64,000 nucleotides of DNA from Leucobacter sp. cx-42 (GCF_014529985.1 NZ_JACVMU010000007.1:186001-250000); one strand, 5' to 3'; positions 27,899-37,971 are shown, numbered from the stretch's first letter. Made by a program: numbers and translations. Notes: generated by a model from the letters alone, not told the origin.

Positions 27899-27919
27899 AT
27901 TCTCACCTTAGTGAGTGGA

Positions 27920-28819
27920 TTATCGCGCGTCACGCTTGGCGAACAGGATGCCTGCTGGGACGAGGGTGATGGTGGCCCACCCGAACATGCAGAGGAGTGC
28001 CTTCCAGTACCCGAAGGGCTCGTAGGCGTACTCGGGGTCCTGGATACCTTGCGCGAGGGTGGAACCGAGCTGGTCAGGAAGGTAGCGGGAGAGCTCGTAT
28101 GGCCATTCCCAGGTGCTGAATCCGGCAAGGATTGCGACTGCGATAGGGAGGACGAACATGATGCCGACGACGACAACGATGCCGCCCGCAGTTGAGCGCA
28201 GGAGTGCTGCGATACCGAGCGCGAATACCGTAATGAGGGTGAGGAAGAGGGTCGTACCGAGGATGCCGGTGACGACGGGAGCCGAGAGGGCCTGGTCTCC
28301 TGCCGTGGGGAAGGAGAGGATGGCAAGGCCGAGTGATGTGATTGTGAGGATGAGTCCCATGCCCAGTGCAAGCGCTGCGGTGACGATGGCTTTGGCGATG
28401 AAGACTGCCTTGCGGCCGGGCACGGCGATCAGGGTGGAAAGGATCATTCCGCTGGAGTATTCAGATCCGATAGCGAATACTCCGAGCGCCCCGAATACGA
28501 GTGCCATGAACGGTGATGCGAAGGTCGCAACGGTGAGCAGGTAGGACTGATGCATTTCAGCCCCGGCGTTGGCGAAGTCTGTTGTCGCGTATTCAGAGCT
28601 GGCGACCAGTGCGATGAGCAGGTTGAGGGCGATGCCTCCCACCAGGGTGAGGAGCACGATGATACGGATACTCCGGAGCGAGCTGAGCTTAATCCATTCT
28701 GAGCGGATCACTCCCCCAAAGCTGAGCCGTGGTGCTTCGGTGAGCCCTTTGGCGAGTATCCCGACCGGGCGGGATACCGCGCGTGAGGCGATCGGTGCGG
28801 TACTGGTTGGTGTGGTCAT
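27920..28819 (-). CDS. ABC-2 type transporter permease
   Basis: A 299-residue protein with a cytoplasmic N-terminus and six hydrophobic segments. The start IRSEWIKLSSLRSIRIIVLLTLV and the GVFAIGSEYSSGMI motif are typical of ABC-2 permeases linked to two-component systems in actinobacteria. It pairs with the ATPase gene 60 bases upstream. The substrate is unknown; such systems often handle peptides or cell-envelope antibiotics. Confidence 0.88.
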   Translation of the reverse strand: MTTPTSTAPIASRAVSRPVGILAKGLTEAPRLSFGGVIRSEWIKLSSLRSIRIIVLLTLVGGIALNLLIALVASSEYATTDFANAGAEMHQSYLLTVATFASPFMALVFGALGVFAIGSEYSSGMILSTLIAVPGRKAVFIAKAIVTAALALGMGLILTITSLGLAILSFPTAGDQALSAPVVTGILGTTLFLTLITVFALGIAALLRSTAGGIVVVVGIMFVLPIAVAILAGFSTWEWPYELSRYLPDQLGSTLAQGIQDPEYAYEPFGYWKALLCMFGWATITLVPAGILFAKRDAR

Positions 28820-28879
28820 CGCTACATTGCTGCTTTCGTTGCTGGGTGATGCGCGTTACTGAGGGTCGCCGTGCGGGCG

Positions 28880-29797
28880 TTAGACAGTCTCGTACTCAAG
28901 GACGTCTCGGGTGATCGCGAGGTAGGCATCTTCGAGCGATGCCGTTACTGGCGTGAGCTCGTGCAACGCAATACCCGCATTCGCTGCGCAGGTGCCGACC
29001 GTCTCCGCGCTCATACCGGTAACGGTGAAGCGGTACTCGCCAAGTGAGTCAATCTGGGGCGTCTTCCCCGAAGCACTCGCATCGAGGAGCATGGCGACGA
29101 GCTTTGCCGCTTCTGGGCTCCCCACGGTGACGCGCGCCTGATGCGTTGTCGCGAGCAGAGCACCGATGGGTGCGTCTGCCACGACCTTGCCCTTGCCGAG
29201 CACAATGAGGTGATCTGCCGTCTGCGCCATTTCACTCATGAGGTGGCTCGAGAGCAGGACGGTGCGCCCCTCAGCTGCGAGCTGTCGCAGCAGGTGTCGT
29301 ACCCAGAGCACGCCATCAGGGTCGAGCCCGTTTACCGGCTCGTCCAGAATCACCGTGTGCGGATCCCCCAGCAACGCCGCAGCAATTCCGAGCCGCTGTC
29401 CCATGCCGAGCGAGAACCCGCCAACGCGCTTGTGAGCAACCTCGGTCAGGCCCGCTTGTTCGAGCACCGCGTCAACACGCGCGTCTGGAATACGATGCGT
29501 TGCGGCGAGGGCACGAAGATGGCTGCGCGCTGATCGCCCGGGATGCACACCCTTTGCGTCCAGGAGTGCACCCACCTCTGCGAGCGGAGCCGACGAGCGC
29601 GTGAAGTTCTTGCGTGCGATGGTGACGGTGCCAGAGGTTGGCCGGTCGAGCCCGAGCATGAGCCGCATGGAAGTCGACTTGCCTGCACCGTTCGGGCCCA
29701 GGAAGCCGGTCACCTGTCCCGGCCGAATGTCAAAGCTCACGTCTTCGAGCGCTGTCTTACGGCCATACAGCTTAGTGAGGCCTCGTGCTTCGATCAT
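28880..29797 (-). CDS. ABC transporter ATP-binding protein
   Basis: ATG 29797 follows AAAGGA and starts MIEARGLTKLYGRKTALEDVSF, so the longer open frame is not used. The 305-residue product has Walker A GPNGAGKST, signature FSLGMGQRLGIA (LGMGQ for LSGGQ) and Walker B HTVILDEPVNGLDPDG. The C-terminal ~80 residues are a DUF4162-like extension seen in drug-export ATPases. First gene of the ATPase-permease-kinase-regulator operon. Confidence 0.92.
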   Translation of the reverse strand: MIEARGLTKLYGRKTALEDVSFDIRPGQVTGFLGPNGAGKSTSMRLMLGLDRPTSGTVTIARKNFTRSSAPLAEVGALLDAKGVHPGRSARSHLRALAATHRIPDARVDAVLEQAGLTEVAHKRVGGFSLGMGQRLGIAAALLGDPHTVILDEPVNGLDPDGVLWVRHLLRQLAAEGRTVLLSSHLMSEMAQTADHLIVLGKGKVVADAPIGALLATTHQARVTVGSPEAAKLVAMLLDASASGKTPQIDSLGEYRFTVTGMSAETVGTCAANAGIALHELTPVTASLEDAYLAITRDVLEYETV

Positions 29798-29930
29798 CGG
29801 GTGTCCTTTCGCATGGGTGCGTAAGAGACACGTTAGGCACTGGGAGGTGGTGGGCGGATCCCCCTGAGGGATTCTGTCCGTAGTACCTGGGTACCAGGGG
29901 ATCCTGACATCCGGGCAGAGTTCTCTCTGG

Positions 29931-32120
29931 TCAGGACTTTGCGAGGTTCTCGAGCCTGCCGCTCTCGCCGTACTGCGCCAAACGGGCGGCGAGAATTGGA
30001 TGTTCCGAAAGCGCAGGGTCGGCTGTGAGCAACGCTTCGGCCACGTCTCGTGCGTGCGCGATGATGTCGCCATCCTTCGTCACCCGCAGCAACTTGAGCG
30101 TCGACCCGTTACCCGACTGCACCGTACCGAGGATGTCACCCTCGCGACGCAGATCCAGGTCAATCTCCGCGAGCACGAAGCCATCGCTCGTCGCAGCGAC
30201 AGCTTCGATCCGCTCCCTCGCCTTGGTGCCCTGCTCAGCCGTGGTCATCAGCAGGCACAGACCGGGGTGTTCGCCACGACCGACACGGCCGCGCAACTGG
30301 TGAAGCTGGGAGACGCCGAAGCGATCCGCGTCCCGCACGATCATGATCGACGCGTTCGGCACGTTCACACCGACTTCGATGACGGTCGTGGCGACGAGGA
30401 TGTTCGTGCGTCCGCTGGAGAACTCCCCCATGACGCGATCCTTTTCGTCGCTCGCCATCGCGCCCGTGAGCGCTTCGATCTGCATGCCTTCGAACTGCGG
30501 CATCGAACGGAGCCAGGCCACGGTTTCCATGACGTTGGCCATGGGCTTTGCTGCTTTGCCGTCTTCTGCATCATCGGGTGATGCCGCTTCTGGATCCTCT
30601 GCCTTGCCGCCCGGTTCGATCGCGGGACACACGACGTACACCTGGCGACCAGATGCGATGTCTTCGGCGGATCGGGCCCACACGCGCGCCGCACGCCGCG
30701 GCATCTCGAGCTCCGGCACAACAAACGTCTCAATACCCTGACGCCCAGGCGGCAGCTCACGGATCGTCAGCGTCTCAAGGTCGCCAAACGCCGTCAGCGC
30801 GATCGTGCGCGGAATGGGCGTTGCGGTCATCGCGAGGACGTGCGGCTGCGCACCCTTCTGCCGCAGCGTCTCGCGCTGCTCCACACCGAACCGGTGCTGC
30901 TCATCGACGACAATAAGACCGAGGTCGTAGAAGGACACCGTGTCACTGAGGAGCGCGTGGGTGCCGACGGCGATCCGCGCGGTGCCAGAAGCGAGGGACA
31001 ACAGCGCGCGCTTGCGTTCGGCCGCAGGCATCTTGCCGGTGAGCAACACTGGGTTGAGCTTCGCAGTGAGATCCGGGCCAAGCGCCTCGACAATCGAGCG
31101 GAAATGCTGCCCCGCCAGCACCTCGGTCGGTGCGAGCATCGCGCTCTGGCCGCCGTCCTCAGCAACCTGGAGCATCGCACGCAACGCCACCAGCGTCTTA
31201 CCCGAACCCACCTCGCCCTGGAGCAGGCGGTGCATGGGGCGTTCCGAATCCATTTCAGCGCGGATCACCTGACCCACCGCGCGCTGATCGCCCGTGAGTG
31301 AGAACGGCAGCGCATCATCGAACGCGTCGAGCAGGCCGCCGCTCACCGCGCTGCGCGCCCGGCTCTCAGCAATTTGCATCCGCATGCGTCGCGCAAGGAG
31401 CGCGAGCTGCAGGTCGAACGCCTCACGGAAACGCAGACTCTGCTGTGCGCGCTGCCAATCGGAGTCGCGTTTGGGGCGATGAATCAGCTCGATCGCCTGG
31501 CCGAGCGGCAGAATGCCCTCAGCACGCTGCACCTCGGCCGGCAGCGGATCTTCAATCGGGGCAAGCGCATCGAGCACGAGCTCGACAGAGCTCTGGATCG
31601 TCCACGTCGGCACCTGCGCTGTCGCAGGGTAAATCGGCACGGGGGTTTCCGACCATGCCTTTGCGGCAGCCTCATCGAGCAACTCTGCGCCCGGGGCTTC
31701 ATCTGGGTCATCGAACAGCTGATAATCAGGATGCTGCAGTTGCAACCGGCCCTGGTACGCATTCACTTTGCCTGCGAACGTTCCGCGCACGCCGGGCTTG
31801 AGCTTTTCCGCCTGCCACTTCTGGTTGAAGAAGGTGAGCGCGAGGGTGCCGACGCCGTCGGTGATCCGCACCTCGGTCAGCACGCCGTTCCGGCGTTGCA
31901 TGCGCCGCTCACGCGCATCGAGCACCTGCGCGACGACCGAGACTTGCTCGCCAATCGGCAACGAATCAAGCTGCGTGAGCTCGCCACGCTTCGAGTACCG
32001 GCGCGGCACATGATCGAGCAATTCACGGGCGGTGCGGATCGCGAACGCCTTCTCAAGCGCCTTCGCGGTGCGCGCGCCGACCACGTCTGCGATGCCGGAA
32101 TCGAGCGTGACGGAAACCAT
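29931..32120 (-). CDS. recG: ATP-dependent DNA helicase RecG
   Basis: RecG reverses stalled replication forks and branch-migrates Holliday junctions. The 729-residue product has the N-terminal wedge/OB domain (residues ~10-170, with VRITDGVGTLALTFFNQKW), helicase motifs GEVGSGKT (I), VVDEQHRFGVEQR (II, DEQH) and TATPIPRT (III), and a C-terminal half with QLRGRVGRGEHPG. An acidic insert (residues ~520-540, PEAASPDDAEDGKAA) interrupts the second helicase domain. It is divergent from the phosphatase-rsmD pair. Confidence 0.96.
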   Translation of the reverse strand: MVSVTLDSGIADVVGARTAKALEKAFAIRTARELLDHVPRRYSKRGELTQLDSLPIGEQVSVVAQVLDARERRMQRRNGVLTEVRITDGVGTLALTFFNQKWQAEKLKPGVRGTFAGKVNAYQGRLQLQHPDYQLFDDPDEAPGAELLDEAAAKAWSETPVPIYPATAQVPTWTIQSSVELVLDALAPIEDPLPAEVQRAEGILPLGQAIELIHRPKRDSDWQRAQQSLRFREAFDLQLALLARRMRMQIAESRARSAVSGGLLDAFDDALPFSLTGDQRAVGQVIRAEMDSERPMHRLLQGEVGSGKTLVALRAMLQVAEDGGQSAMLAPTEVLAGQHFRSIVEALGPDLTAKLNPVLLTGKMPAAERKRALLSLASGTARIAVGTHALLSDTVSFYDLGLIVVDEQHRFGVEQRETLRQKGAQPHVLAMTATPIPRTIALTAFGDLETLTIRELPPGRQGIETFVVPELEMPRRAARVWARSAEDIASGRQVYVVCPAIEPGGKAEDPEAASPDDAEDGKAAKPMANVMETVAWLRSMPQFEGMQIEALTGAMASDEKDRVMGEFSSGRTNILVATTVIEVGVNVPNASIMIVRDADRFGVSQLHQLRGRVGRGEHPGLCLLMTTAEQGTKARERIEAVAATSDGFVLAEIDLDLRREGDILGTVQSGNGSTLKLLRVTKDGDIIAHARDVAEALLTADPALSEHPILAARLAQYGESGRLENLAKS

Positions 32121-32239
32121 GTCTCCAGGCTACGCGGTCAACGAGTCAGGATATTGACAGCTTGCCGCACGCCGCAGAATCATTCTCGTTCGCTACACTC
32201 GCAATACAAGGGACAGAACAATCGAGACAAGGACGTCAT

Positions 32240-33043
32240 ATGAGCCAGCTTTCTTCCCGCACCGTCGCGCTCGCAACCGCACCGAACATGCGCACCCTTG
32301 GAGGCTTGGAAGTGTCGGGTGGGCGGATCCGCGAAGGCCTCATCTTCCGTTCGGCCACGCTCGCGCACCTGTCTGAAACCGATGGCTTGGCATTCGCAGA
32401 GCTCGGTATCAAACTGGTGTTTGATCTGCGCACCAAGGGCGAATGCGCTGCGCAGCCTGATCGACTACCAGCAGGTATTGATCTGGTGAACCTCGATGTC
32501 CTCGCCGATAGCCCGGTTGATCTTGCAGCAAGCATGGCGATGCTAGATAAGGATCCTGCGGCCACCAACGCGATGCTCGCTGGCGGCAAAGCAGTCTCGA
32601 TGCTTGAGCACTCCTACTGTGACATCGTTTCGCAGCCTTCCGCGCGGTGGGCGTATCGGACATTCTTCGAAACCCTGTCTGAGCCGGGTGAGACTCTGCC
32701 CGCACTGTTCCACTGCACGACCGGTAAGGACCGCACCGGCTGGGCAGCTGCCGCGCTGCTACTCCTTCTCGGGGCAGATGACGAGACCGTGCGCGCCGAC
32801 TATCTGCAGACCAACGTCGATCTGCTTCCTGCGCTGACCCCATTGCTTGACAAGGCATCTGCAGCAGGGATTGATCCAGATTTGCTGCTCCCGGTGCTGT
32901 CCGTACAGGAAAGCTTCCTCGATGCCGCGTTGGGCGAGGTGGAGAAGCGTTTCGGGTCCATGCAGGGCTACTTCACTGAGGGGCTCGGGCTCAGCGAGTG
33001 CCGCATCGACGCGCTGCGCGAGCGGTTCGTCGTCGCGAACTGA
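32240..33043 (+). CDS. Tyrosine/serine protein phosphatase (IphP-like)
   Basis: The 267-residue product has the P-loop HCTTGKDRTG (HCx5R) at residues ~156-165 and the N-terminal NMRTLGG and LIFRSATLAHL motifs of the Y_phosphatase3 family. Members act on phospho-tyrosine/serine proteins or phosphoinositides; the substrate is not known here. ATG 32240 is chosen because AAGGA lies just before it. It is followed 14 bases later by rsmD. Confidence 0.88.
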   Translation: MSQLSSRTVALATAPNMRTLGGLEVSGGRIREGLIFRSATLAHLSETDGLAFAELGIKLVFDLRTKGECAAQPDRLPAGIDLVNLDVLADSPVDLAASMAMLDKDPAATNAMLAGGKAVSMLEHSYCDIVSQPSARWAYRTFFETLSEPGETLPALFHCTTGKDRTGWAAAALLLLLGADDETVRADYLQTNVDLLPALTPLLDKASAAGIDPDLLLPVLSVQESFLDAALGEVEKRFGSMQGYFTEGLGLSECRIDALRERFVVAN

Positions 33044-33057
33044 AATACACTTGAGGC

Positions 33058-33699
33058 GTGACCAGAATCATCGCAGGAGCAGCCGGCTCGCTCACGCTCG
33101 ACGTCCCCAAGGCAGGCACTCGACCCACGAGTGACCGTGTACGTGAGGCGCTCTTCTCGAGCCTTGAAGCATGGGGCATGCTTGAGGGTGTCAAGGTGCT
33201 CGATCTGTATGCAGGTTCTGGCGCACTCGGATTCGAGGCAGTGAGCCGCGGGGCGGTAGAGCTCGACCTTGTCGAAAAGCACGGTCCCGCAGCGCAGATC
33301 GTTGCACGCAATGCAACAAAGATTCAGGCGTCGCTGCGCGGATCCTCTCCGCGCATTGACGTTCACCGTCAGGCAGCTGCGAACTACCTTTCCGGTTGTG
33401 CCGAGGTTCCGATGTGGGACGTGGTGTTTATCGACCCGCCGTACGACCTTGGCGAGGCAGAGCTCGTTGAGAACCTTGAGGCTGTCGCGCTGCGCCTTCG
33501 TCCGCAAGCGCTCATTATGGTGGAGCGGTCGAGCCGCTCGCCCGAGCCAGCATGGCCTGCCGGCATCGTCCTGTTCAAGAAGAAGTCGTACGGCGAGACT
33601 GCCGTGTGGTGGGCGGAGTCGGCCGAAAGCGCGGCAGCGAATGCCGCCGACGATGCGAACACTGATTCGGGTTCCGAAGGATCGGAACCCGCCGAGTAG
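33058..33699 (+). CDS. rsmD: 16S rRNA (guanine966-N2)-methyltransferase RsmD
   Basis: RsmD methylates G966 of 16S rRNA. The product starts with GTG, has the SAM motif VLDLYAGSGALGFEA and the catalytic DPPY motif in VVFIDPPYDLG. A 30-residue Ala/Glu/Ser-rich tail is dispensable in appearance; a perfect 9-bp inverted repeat within its codons (33669-33677 with 33682-33690) may fold in the RNA. Normally rsmD adjoins coaD and recG; here only recG is close. Confidence 0.94.
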   Translation: MTRIIAGAAGSLTLDVPKAGTRPTSDRVREALFSSLEAWGMLEGVKVLDLYAGSGALGFEAVSRGAVELDLVEKHGPAAQIVARNATKIQASLRGSSPRIDVHRQAAANYLSGCAEVPMWDVVFIDPPYDLGEAELVENLEAVALRLRPQALIMVERSSRSPEPAWPAGIVLFKKKSYGETAVWWAESAESAAANAADDANTDSGSEGSEPAE

Positions 33700-33767
33700 C
33701 ATTCACCCGACTGCAAGCGGACACGGGCACCGTTCGCACAGGCGCCGCAGCGAGTTGCGCGGGGAAC

Positions 33768-33962
33768 CTACCGGCCTGTTGCCCGCTCAGCTGAGGAACG
33801 ACGAATGATCTTCCGAAGCTGCAGCTTTTGAGCTGCCTTGCGCTCACGTCGCACTTCGCGCACCGTTTCGTCGAAGGTCTGGTTAAGCTTCGCCTCTCGG
33901 TTCTGCTGACGCGCGGCGAAGGTCTCTGGCGAGAGGCGATATGGCATTGGCGTGAAGGTCAT
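33768..33962 (-). CDS. Small basic protein, unknown
   Basis: 64 residues, rich in Arg, Lys and Glu and probably helical (ETFAARQQNREAKLNQTFDETVREVRRE by pattern), with no family recognised. Its ATG overlaps the stop of the GAF membrane protein gene (ATGA), and a GAGGAAG site precedes it inside that gene. The coupling supports a real gene and a shared role. Confidence 0.65.
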   Translation of the reverse strand: MTFTPMPYRLSPETFAARQQNREAKLNQTFDETVREVRRERKAAQKLQLRKIIRRSSAERATGR

Positions 33963-34798
33963 GTTCCACTTCCTCTCTGATTCAAAGCGTTACCCACAGA
34001 ATACATCCCGAGTCTAAAAAGTGCTCCCCTTCGGGTGTGAGGCTTCCGTTTCGCTGCGGCATAGTACTCAGCAAGCACGTCTGCAATAGGGATGAGGTTT
34101 GCTTCATCGACCTCGAACAGATCAGTTTCAGACGCCGTATCGACCGTGAGGATTCCGAAGACCTGATCACCCCGCGAAACAGACACTGCCGCGAAGCTGG
34201 TGTACTCGTTTCCGATCATCTTCTGCTTGCTGACGGAATCGCTCTCGCCGGTGAGTAGGCTCATCATGCCGACAAAGACTTCGTCGCCATCGTCATGTGC
34301 CCGTGGCTGATCTTTGCGCCCAGCGCTTGCAACCGGACGCATGTGCACGTTGCCCCGCCCGTCGCGCCCCAGCTCGAAGAGCGTCACTCGATAGCCAAGT
34401 TCTCCCGGGTATGCGGTCTTGACCAGCTGTGCCACGATCTCCTCGAACGCTTGGTCTCTCAATCGTTGGCGGTCGCGTAGGCCCGCAGTCTCCATCGCAG
34501 AGAGGAGCGGCACCATGCGAGAGACTAAACGCAGACTTGCTCGCTCACGGGCGTCTTGTTCATCTTGCTTCTTCTGAACGTGACGCAGAAAATACTGGCG
34601 AATTGCGAGCGGAAACGTGCCAATCGCAATGAGAGCGACACCCAGCCAGAACCAGAACGGATCGAAGGTCTCCCCGACATGGGTTGACACCATCGGGCCA
34701 CCAATGAGTGGCAACACCCAGGGTGCCATTTCGATGAACAGATAGCGGTTTGCAATGAACTCTACGGTGAGCCACCAGGCGGTTCGAATCAATCTCAT
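33959..34798 (-). CDS. Membrane-anchored GAF-domain protein
   Basis: Two hydrophobic segments in residues ~8-70 are followed by a charged helix (QKKQDEQDARERAS) and a GAF-like domain from ~100 to 255, with FAAVSVSRGDQVFGILTVDT as its core strand pair. There is no kinase, cyclase or output domain, so it may pass a signal to a partner, perhaps the coupled 64-residue protein. Ligand unknown. Confidence 0.75.
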   Translation of the reverse strand: MRLIRTAWWLTVEFIANRYLFIEMAPWVLPLIGGPMVSTHVGETFDPFWFWLGVALIAIGTFPLAIRQYFLRHVQKKQDEQDARERASLRLVSRMVPLLSAMETAGLRDRQRLRDQAFEEIVAQLVKTAYPGELGYRVTLFELGRDGRGNVHMRPVASAGRKDQPRAHDDGDEVFVGMMSLLTGESDSVSKQKMIGNEYTSFAAVSVSRGDQVFGILTVDTASETDLFEVDEANLIPIADVLAEYYAAAKRKPHTRRGALFRLGMYSVGNALNQRGSGT

Positions 34799-34843
34799 GA
34801 ACGCCCTCCTCTGTGCTCAGCCGATGGTGTGTGCGTGTTCCCC

Positions 34844-34871
34844 ACGCTACGTCTGACCACTGACATTTCAA
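34844..34871 (-). promoter_or_regulatory. Candidate promoter for the GAF-protein gene
   Basis: On the minus strand TTGAAA (34871-34866) and TAGCGT (34849-34844) are 16 bases apart and about 45 bases before the ATG at 34798. The fit is moderate. Confidence 0.4.
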
Positions 34872-35072
34872 GACGCGCTGCTAGCCACCCGCACCTCAGC
34901 ACGCTGGCGCACGCCCAACTATTTCTTGAGACTCAATCCCGCGAGATCGACCGTTTCTGCCGAAAAGACCCCTTTCATGCGTATGAAAGCATCAATCTCG
35001 GAAGAAACGGCCATGCTCGATGAGTTGGCGCCCCACCCAACAACCAGCACAACGGCACACCGCACAACAGAA

Positions 35073-35115
35073 AACGGGCGGCCCCGCATCGATACTCGAT
35101 GCAAGACCGCCCGTT
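35073..35115 (-). terminator. Terminator after gabD
   Basis: A 9-bp outer stem (35073-35081 with 35107-35115) encloses a second perfect 7-bp stem (35086-35092 with 35096-35102). On the minus strand it ends in TTTT, 14 bases after the gabD stop. Confidence 0.85.
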
Positions 35116-35129
35116 CACTAGGCGAAGAA

Positions 35130-36596
35130 TTAACGCGGGATGAGCGTGTACTTCGTTGCGAGGAACTCGTGGATGCCCTCGAAGCCACCCTCACGGCCGA
35201 CGCCCGACTGCTTCATGCCACCGAAGGGTGCTGCAGCGTTCGAGACGAGGCCAGTGTTGAGGCCCATCATGCCGCTCTGAAGCTTCTCGATCATACGCTG
35301 ACCACGAGCAAGGTTCTCGGTGAACACGTAGCTCACGAGGCCGTACTCGGTGTTGTTCGCGATCTCAACAGCCTCTTCCTCAGTGGAGAAGCGGATGATG
35401 CCGAGAACCGGGCCGAAGATCTCTTCGCGCATGATTGCCGACTGCTTGCTGAGCTTGTCGATCACGGTGGGCTGGAAGAAGTTGCCAGCACCCTCGATGA
35501 TTTCGCCACCAGCAACAACGGTTGCACCAGTGTCAACTGCGTCTGCAACGAGGCGAGCGGTGTTTGCCACTGCCTTGCTGTCGACGAGTGCGCCGATGTC
35601 GTTGCCCTCTTCAGCGCCACGGCCGATCGAGAACTTGTTGACGCGCTCTGCAATCTTCGCTGCGAACTCGTCAGCAACCGACTCGTGCACGATGATGCGG
35701 TTTGCCGCGGTGCATGCCTGGCCGATGTTACGGAACTTCGCGAGCATTGCGCCCTCGACTGCTGCATCGATGTCTGCGTCTTCGAACACGACGAAGGGAG
35801 CGTTGCCGCCGAGCTCCATCGAGGTACGAAGAACGTTCTGCGCTGCTGCTTCGAGAAGCTTCACGCCAACCGGGGTCGAGCCGGTGAACGAGAGCTTACG
35901 GAGGCGGCTGTCGCTGAGCAGTGCGCTCGACTGAGCGCTCGACTTGCTCGTCTGAACAACGTTGACAACACCTGCGGGCACGCCAGCCTCTTCGAGCAGC
36001 TGCACGAAGAAGATGGTGGTGAGCGGGGTGAGCGCTGCAGGCTTCACAACGACGGTGCAACCAGCTGCGAGTGCCGGCGCGATCTTACGCGTCGCCATTG
36101 CCAGCGGGAAGTTCCACGGGGTGATGAAGTAGCAGGGACCAACGGGCTGGTGCGAGACAACGATGTTGCCGCTGCCCTCGGGGTTCGGACGGTAGTCGCC
36201 GCGCACGCGCACTGCTTCTTCCGAGAACCAGCGAAGGAACTCGCCGCCGTAGTTGACCTCACCACGTGCCTCAGAGATGGGCTTGCCCATCTCCATCGAC
36301 ATGAGGAGTGCGAAGTCTTCCTTGCGCTCCATGAGGAGGTCGAATGCACGACGAAGGATGTTCGAACGCTCACGGGTCGAGGTTGCCGCCCATGCGTCCT
36401 GAGCAGCTACTGCAGCGTCAAGCGCGCGAACTGCATCATCAACGGTTGCGTCAGCAATGGTCTTGATGACGTCACCGGTTGCGGGATCGTGCACATCGAA
36501 GGTTGCGCCCGAGGACGATGCCTCGAACTTGCCACCGATTGCGAGACCCGAAGAAACTCGATCGAGCAGTTCCTGCTCGTTAGGCTTCAAAGCCAT
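35130..36596 (-). CDS. gabD: Succinate-semialdehyde dehydrogenase
   Basis: Oxidises succinic semialdehyde to succinate with NAD(P)+, the last step of GABA breakdown. The 488-residue aldehyde dehydrogenase has the catalytic glutamate in [12 protein letters not shown] and the catalytic cysteine in GQACTAANR, plus [13 protein letters not shown] and FTGSTPVG. Its place 31 bases after gabT and beside a PucR regulator supports the GABA role over other aldehydes. Likely co-transcribed with gabT. Confidence 0.93.
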   Translation of the reverse strand: MALKPNEQELLDRVSSGLAIGGKFEASSSGATFDVHDPATGDVIKTIADATVDDAVRALDAAVAAQDAWAATSTRERSNILRRAFDLLMERKEDFALLMSMEMGKPISEARGEVNYGGEFLRWFSEEAVRVRGDYRPNPEGSGNIVVSHQPVGPCYFITPWNFPLAMATRKIAPALAAGCTVVVKPAALTPLTTIFFVQLLEEAGVPAGVVNVVQTSKSSAQSSALLSDSRLRKLSFTGSTPVGVKLLEAAAQNVLRTSMELGGNAPFVVFEDADIDAAVEGAMLAKFRNIGQACTAANRIIVHESVADEFAAKIAERVNKFSIGRGAEEGNDIGALVDSKAVANTARLVADAVDTGATVVAGGEIIEGAGNFFQPTVIDKLSKQSAIMREEIFGPVLGIIRFSTEEEAVEIANNTEYGLVSYVFTENLARGQRMIEKLQSGMMGLNTGLVSNAAAPFGGMKQSGVGREGGFEGIHEFLATKYTLIPR

Positions 36597-36627
36597 AAGA
36601 ATGACCTACTTTCCTGTTGGGAAAAAG

Positions 36628-37971
36628 TTAGTTTGCCTTGATCGCGTCAACGACGACCTGGAGGCCCTCGCGAAGCAGCGCGTCAGAGATGGTGAGCGAA
36701 GGCAGGAAGCGGATGACGTTGCCGTAGGTACCGCAGGTCAGAGCGAGAACGCCCTGGTCAGCTGCAACCTGTGCAACCTTGTTGGTGAGGGCCGAGTTAG
36801 CCTTCTTCGAACCCGACTCAACGAGCTCGACAGCCATCATTGCGCCACGGCCGCGGATCTCGCCAATGCGATCGTCCGACTTCTGGAGCTCCGAGAAGAC
36901 CTCGGTGATGGTTGCTTCGATGCGCTTTGCCTCGCTGAGGAGGTCGTCCTCGAGGTAGGTCTCGATGGTTGCGAGTGCTGCTGCACATGCAACGGGGCTA
37001 CCGGTGTAGGTGCCGCCGAGGCCGCCTGCGTGCGACGAGTCCATGATCTCGGCGCGGCCGGTCACTGCCGACAGCGGGAGGCCGCCTGCGATGCCCTTTG
37101 CGGTGGTGATCATGTCGGGGACAACGCCCTCGAAGTTCGCAGCGAACATCTGGCCGGTGCGTGCGAAGCCGGTCTGAACCTCATCAAGGATGAAAACAAC
37201 CTTGTTTGCGGTTGCCCACTCCTGGATTGCGGGGAGGAAGCCCTCAGCGGGAGCGATGAAGCCACCCTCGCCCTGGATCGGCTCGATGATGATCGCAGCG
37301 AGGTTGTTTGCGCCAACCTGCTTCTCGATCTGGCTGATTGCCTGTGCTGCAGCCTCTGCGCCGGTCAGGCCGTCACGGTACGGGTACGAAGCCGGTACGC
37401 GGTAGAGCTCGGGAGCGAAGGGGCCGTAGCCCTCCTTGTAAGGCATGTTCTTAGCGGTCATGCCCATGGTGAGGTTGGTGCGACCGTGGTAAGCGTGGTC
37501 GAAGACGACAACGCCGTTCTTGCGGGTGTAGTGACGAGCGATCTTGATCGCGTTCTCTACTGCCTCAGCGCCCGAGTTGAAGAGCGCCGAACGCTTCTCG
37601 TGGTCACCGGGGGTCAGCTCGTTGAGCTTCTCTGCGACTGCAACGTAGCCCTCGTAAGGGGTAACGGTGAAGCAGGTGTGGGTGAACTGAGCAACCTGCT
37701 CCTGAACAGCCTTCACAACGCGGGGTGCCGAGTTACCAACGCCGGTAACTGCGATGCCCGAGCCGAGGTCGATGAGCGAGTTGCCGTCGACGTCAACGAG
37801 GACGCCGTCGCCGCCTGCTACGACCGAGATGGGGAGAGCTGCGCCAACGCCCGCTGCAACAGCAGCGTTCTTGCGAGCGATGATTTCCTGCGACTTCGGG
37901 CCAGGAATGCTGGTGACGAGCTTGCGCTCCTGGGGCAGCGAGGGGCCGCCGATGACGGTTGCGTCAGACAT
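36628..37971 (-). CDS. gabT: 4-aminobutyrate aminotransferase
   Basis: Transfers the amino group of GABA to 2-oxoglutarate, giving succinic semialdehyde. The 447-residue class III aminotransferase has NSGAEAVENAIKIAR, VVFDHAYHGRT, EPIQGEGGF, FILDEVQTGFARTG and the PLP lysine region TTAKGIAGGLPLSA. ATG 37971 is preceded by GGAGG; the much longer open frame upstream runs into the divergent regulator gene and is not used. It forms a gabT-gabD operon. Confidence 0.95.
   Translation of the reverse strand: MSDATVIGGPSLPQERKLVTSIPGPKSQEIIARKNAAVAAGVGAALPISVVAGGDGVLVDVDGNSLIDLGSGIAVTGVGNSAPRVVKAVQEQVAQFTHTCFTVTPYEGYVAVAEKLNELTPGDHEKRSALFNSGAEAVENAIKIARHYTRKNGVVVFDHAYHGRTNLTMGMTAKNMPYKEGYGPFAPELYRVPASYPYRDGLTGAEAAAQAISQIEKQVGANNLAAIIIEPIQGEGGFIAPAEGFLPAIQEWATANKVVFILDEVQTGFARTGQMFAANFEGVVPDMITTAKGIAGGLPLSAVTGRAEIMDSSHAGGLGGTYTGSPVACAAALATIETYLEDDLLSEAKRIEATITEVFSELQKSDDRIGEIRGRGAMMAVELVESGSKKANSALTNKVAQVAADQGVLALTCGTYGNVIRFLPSLTISDALLREGLQVVVDAIKAN

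Larger units (their letters stand above)
34799..35129. other. Gap of 331 bases between the GAF gene and gabD
   Basis: It contains a candidate promoter for the GAF gene (34844-34871) and the gabD terminator (35073-35115). A minus-strand frame of 31 codons (35014-34919) has no ribosome binding site and is not called. Nothing else is evident. Confidence 0.6.

Noticed and set aside
33669-33690. Perfect 9-bp hairpin at the end of rsmD considered as a terminator
   Set aside because: It lies inside the coding sequence and has no U-run.
34919-35014. 31-codon minus-strand frame between the GAF gene and gabD
   Set aside because: Reads like protein but lacks a ribosome binding site and sits past the gabD terminator.
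34926-36641. Long plus-strand open frame of 571 codons opposite gabD
   Set aside because: It mirrors gabD, has a Cys/Arg/Glu-rich composition without domains, and arises from antisense codon bias.
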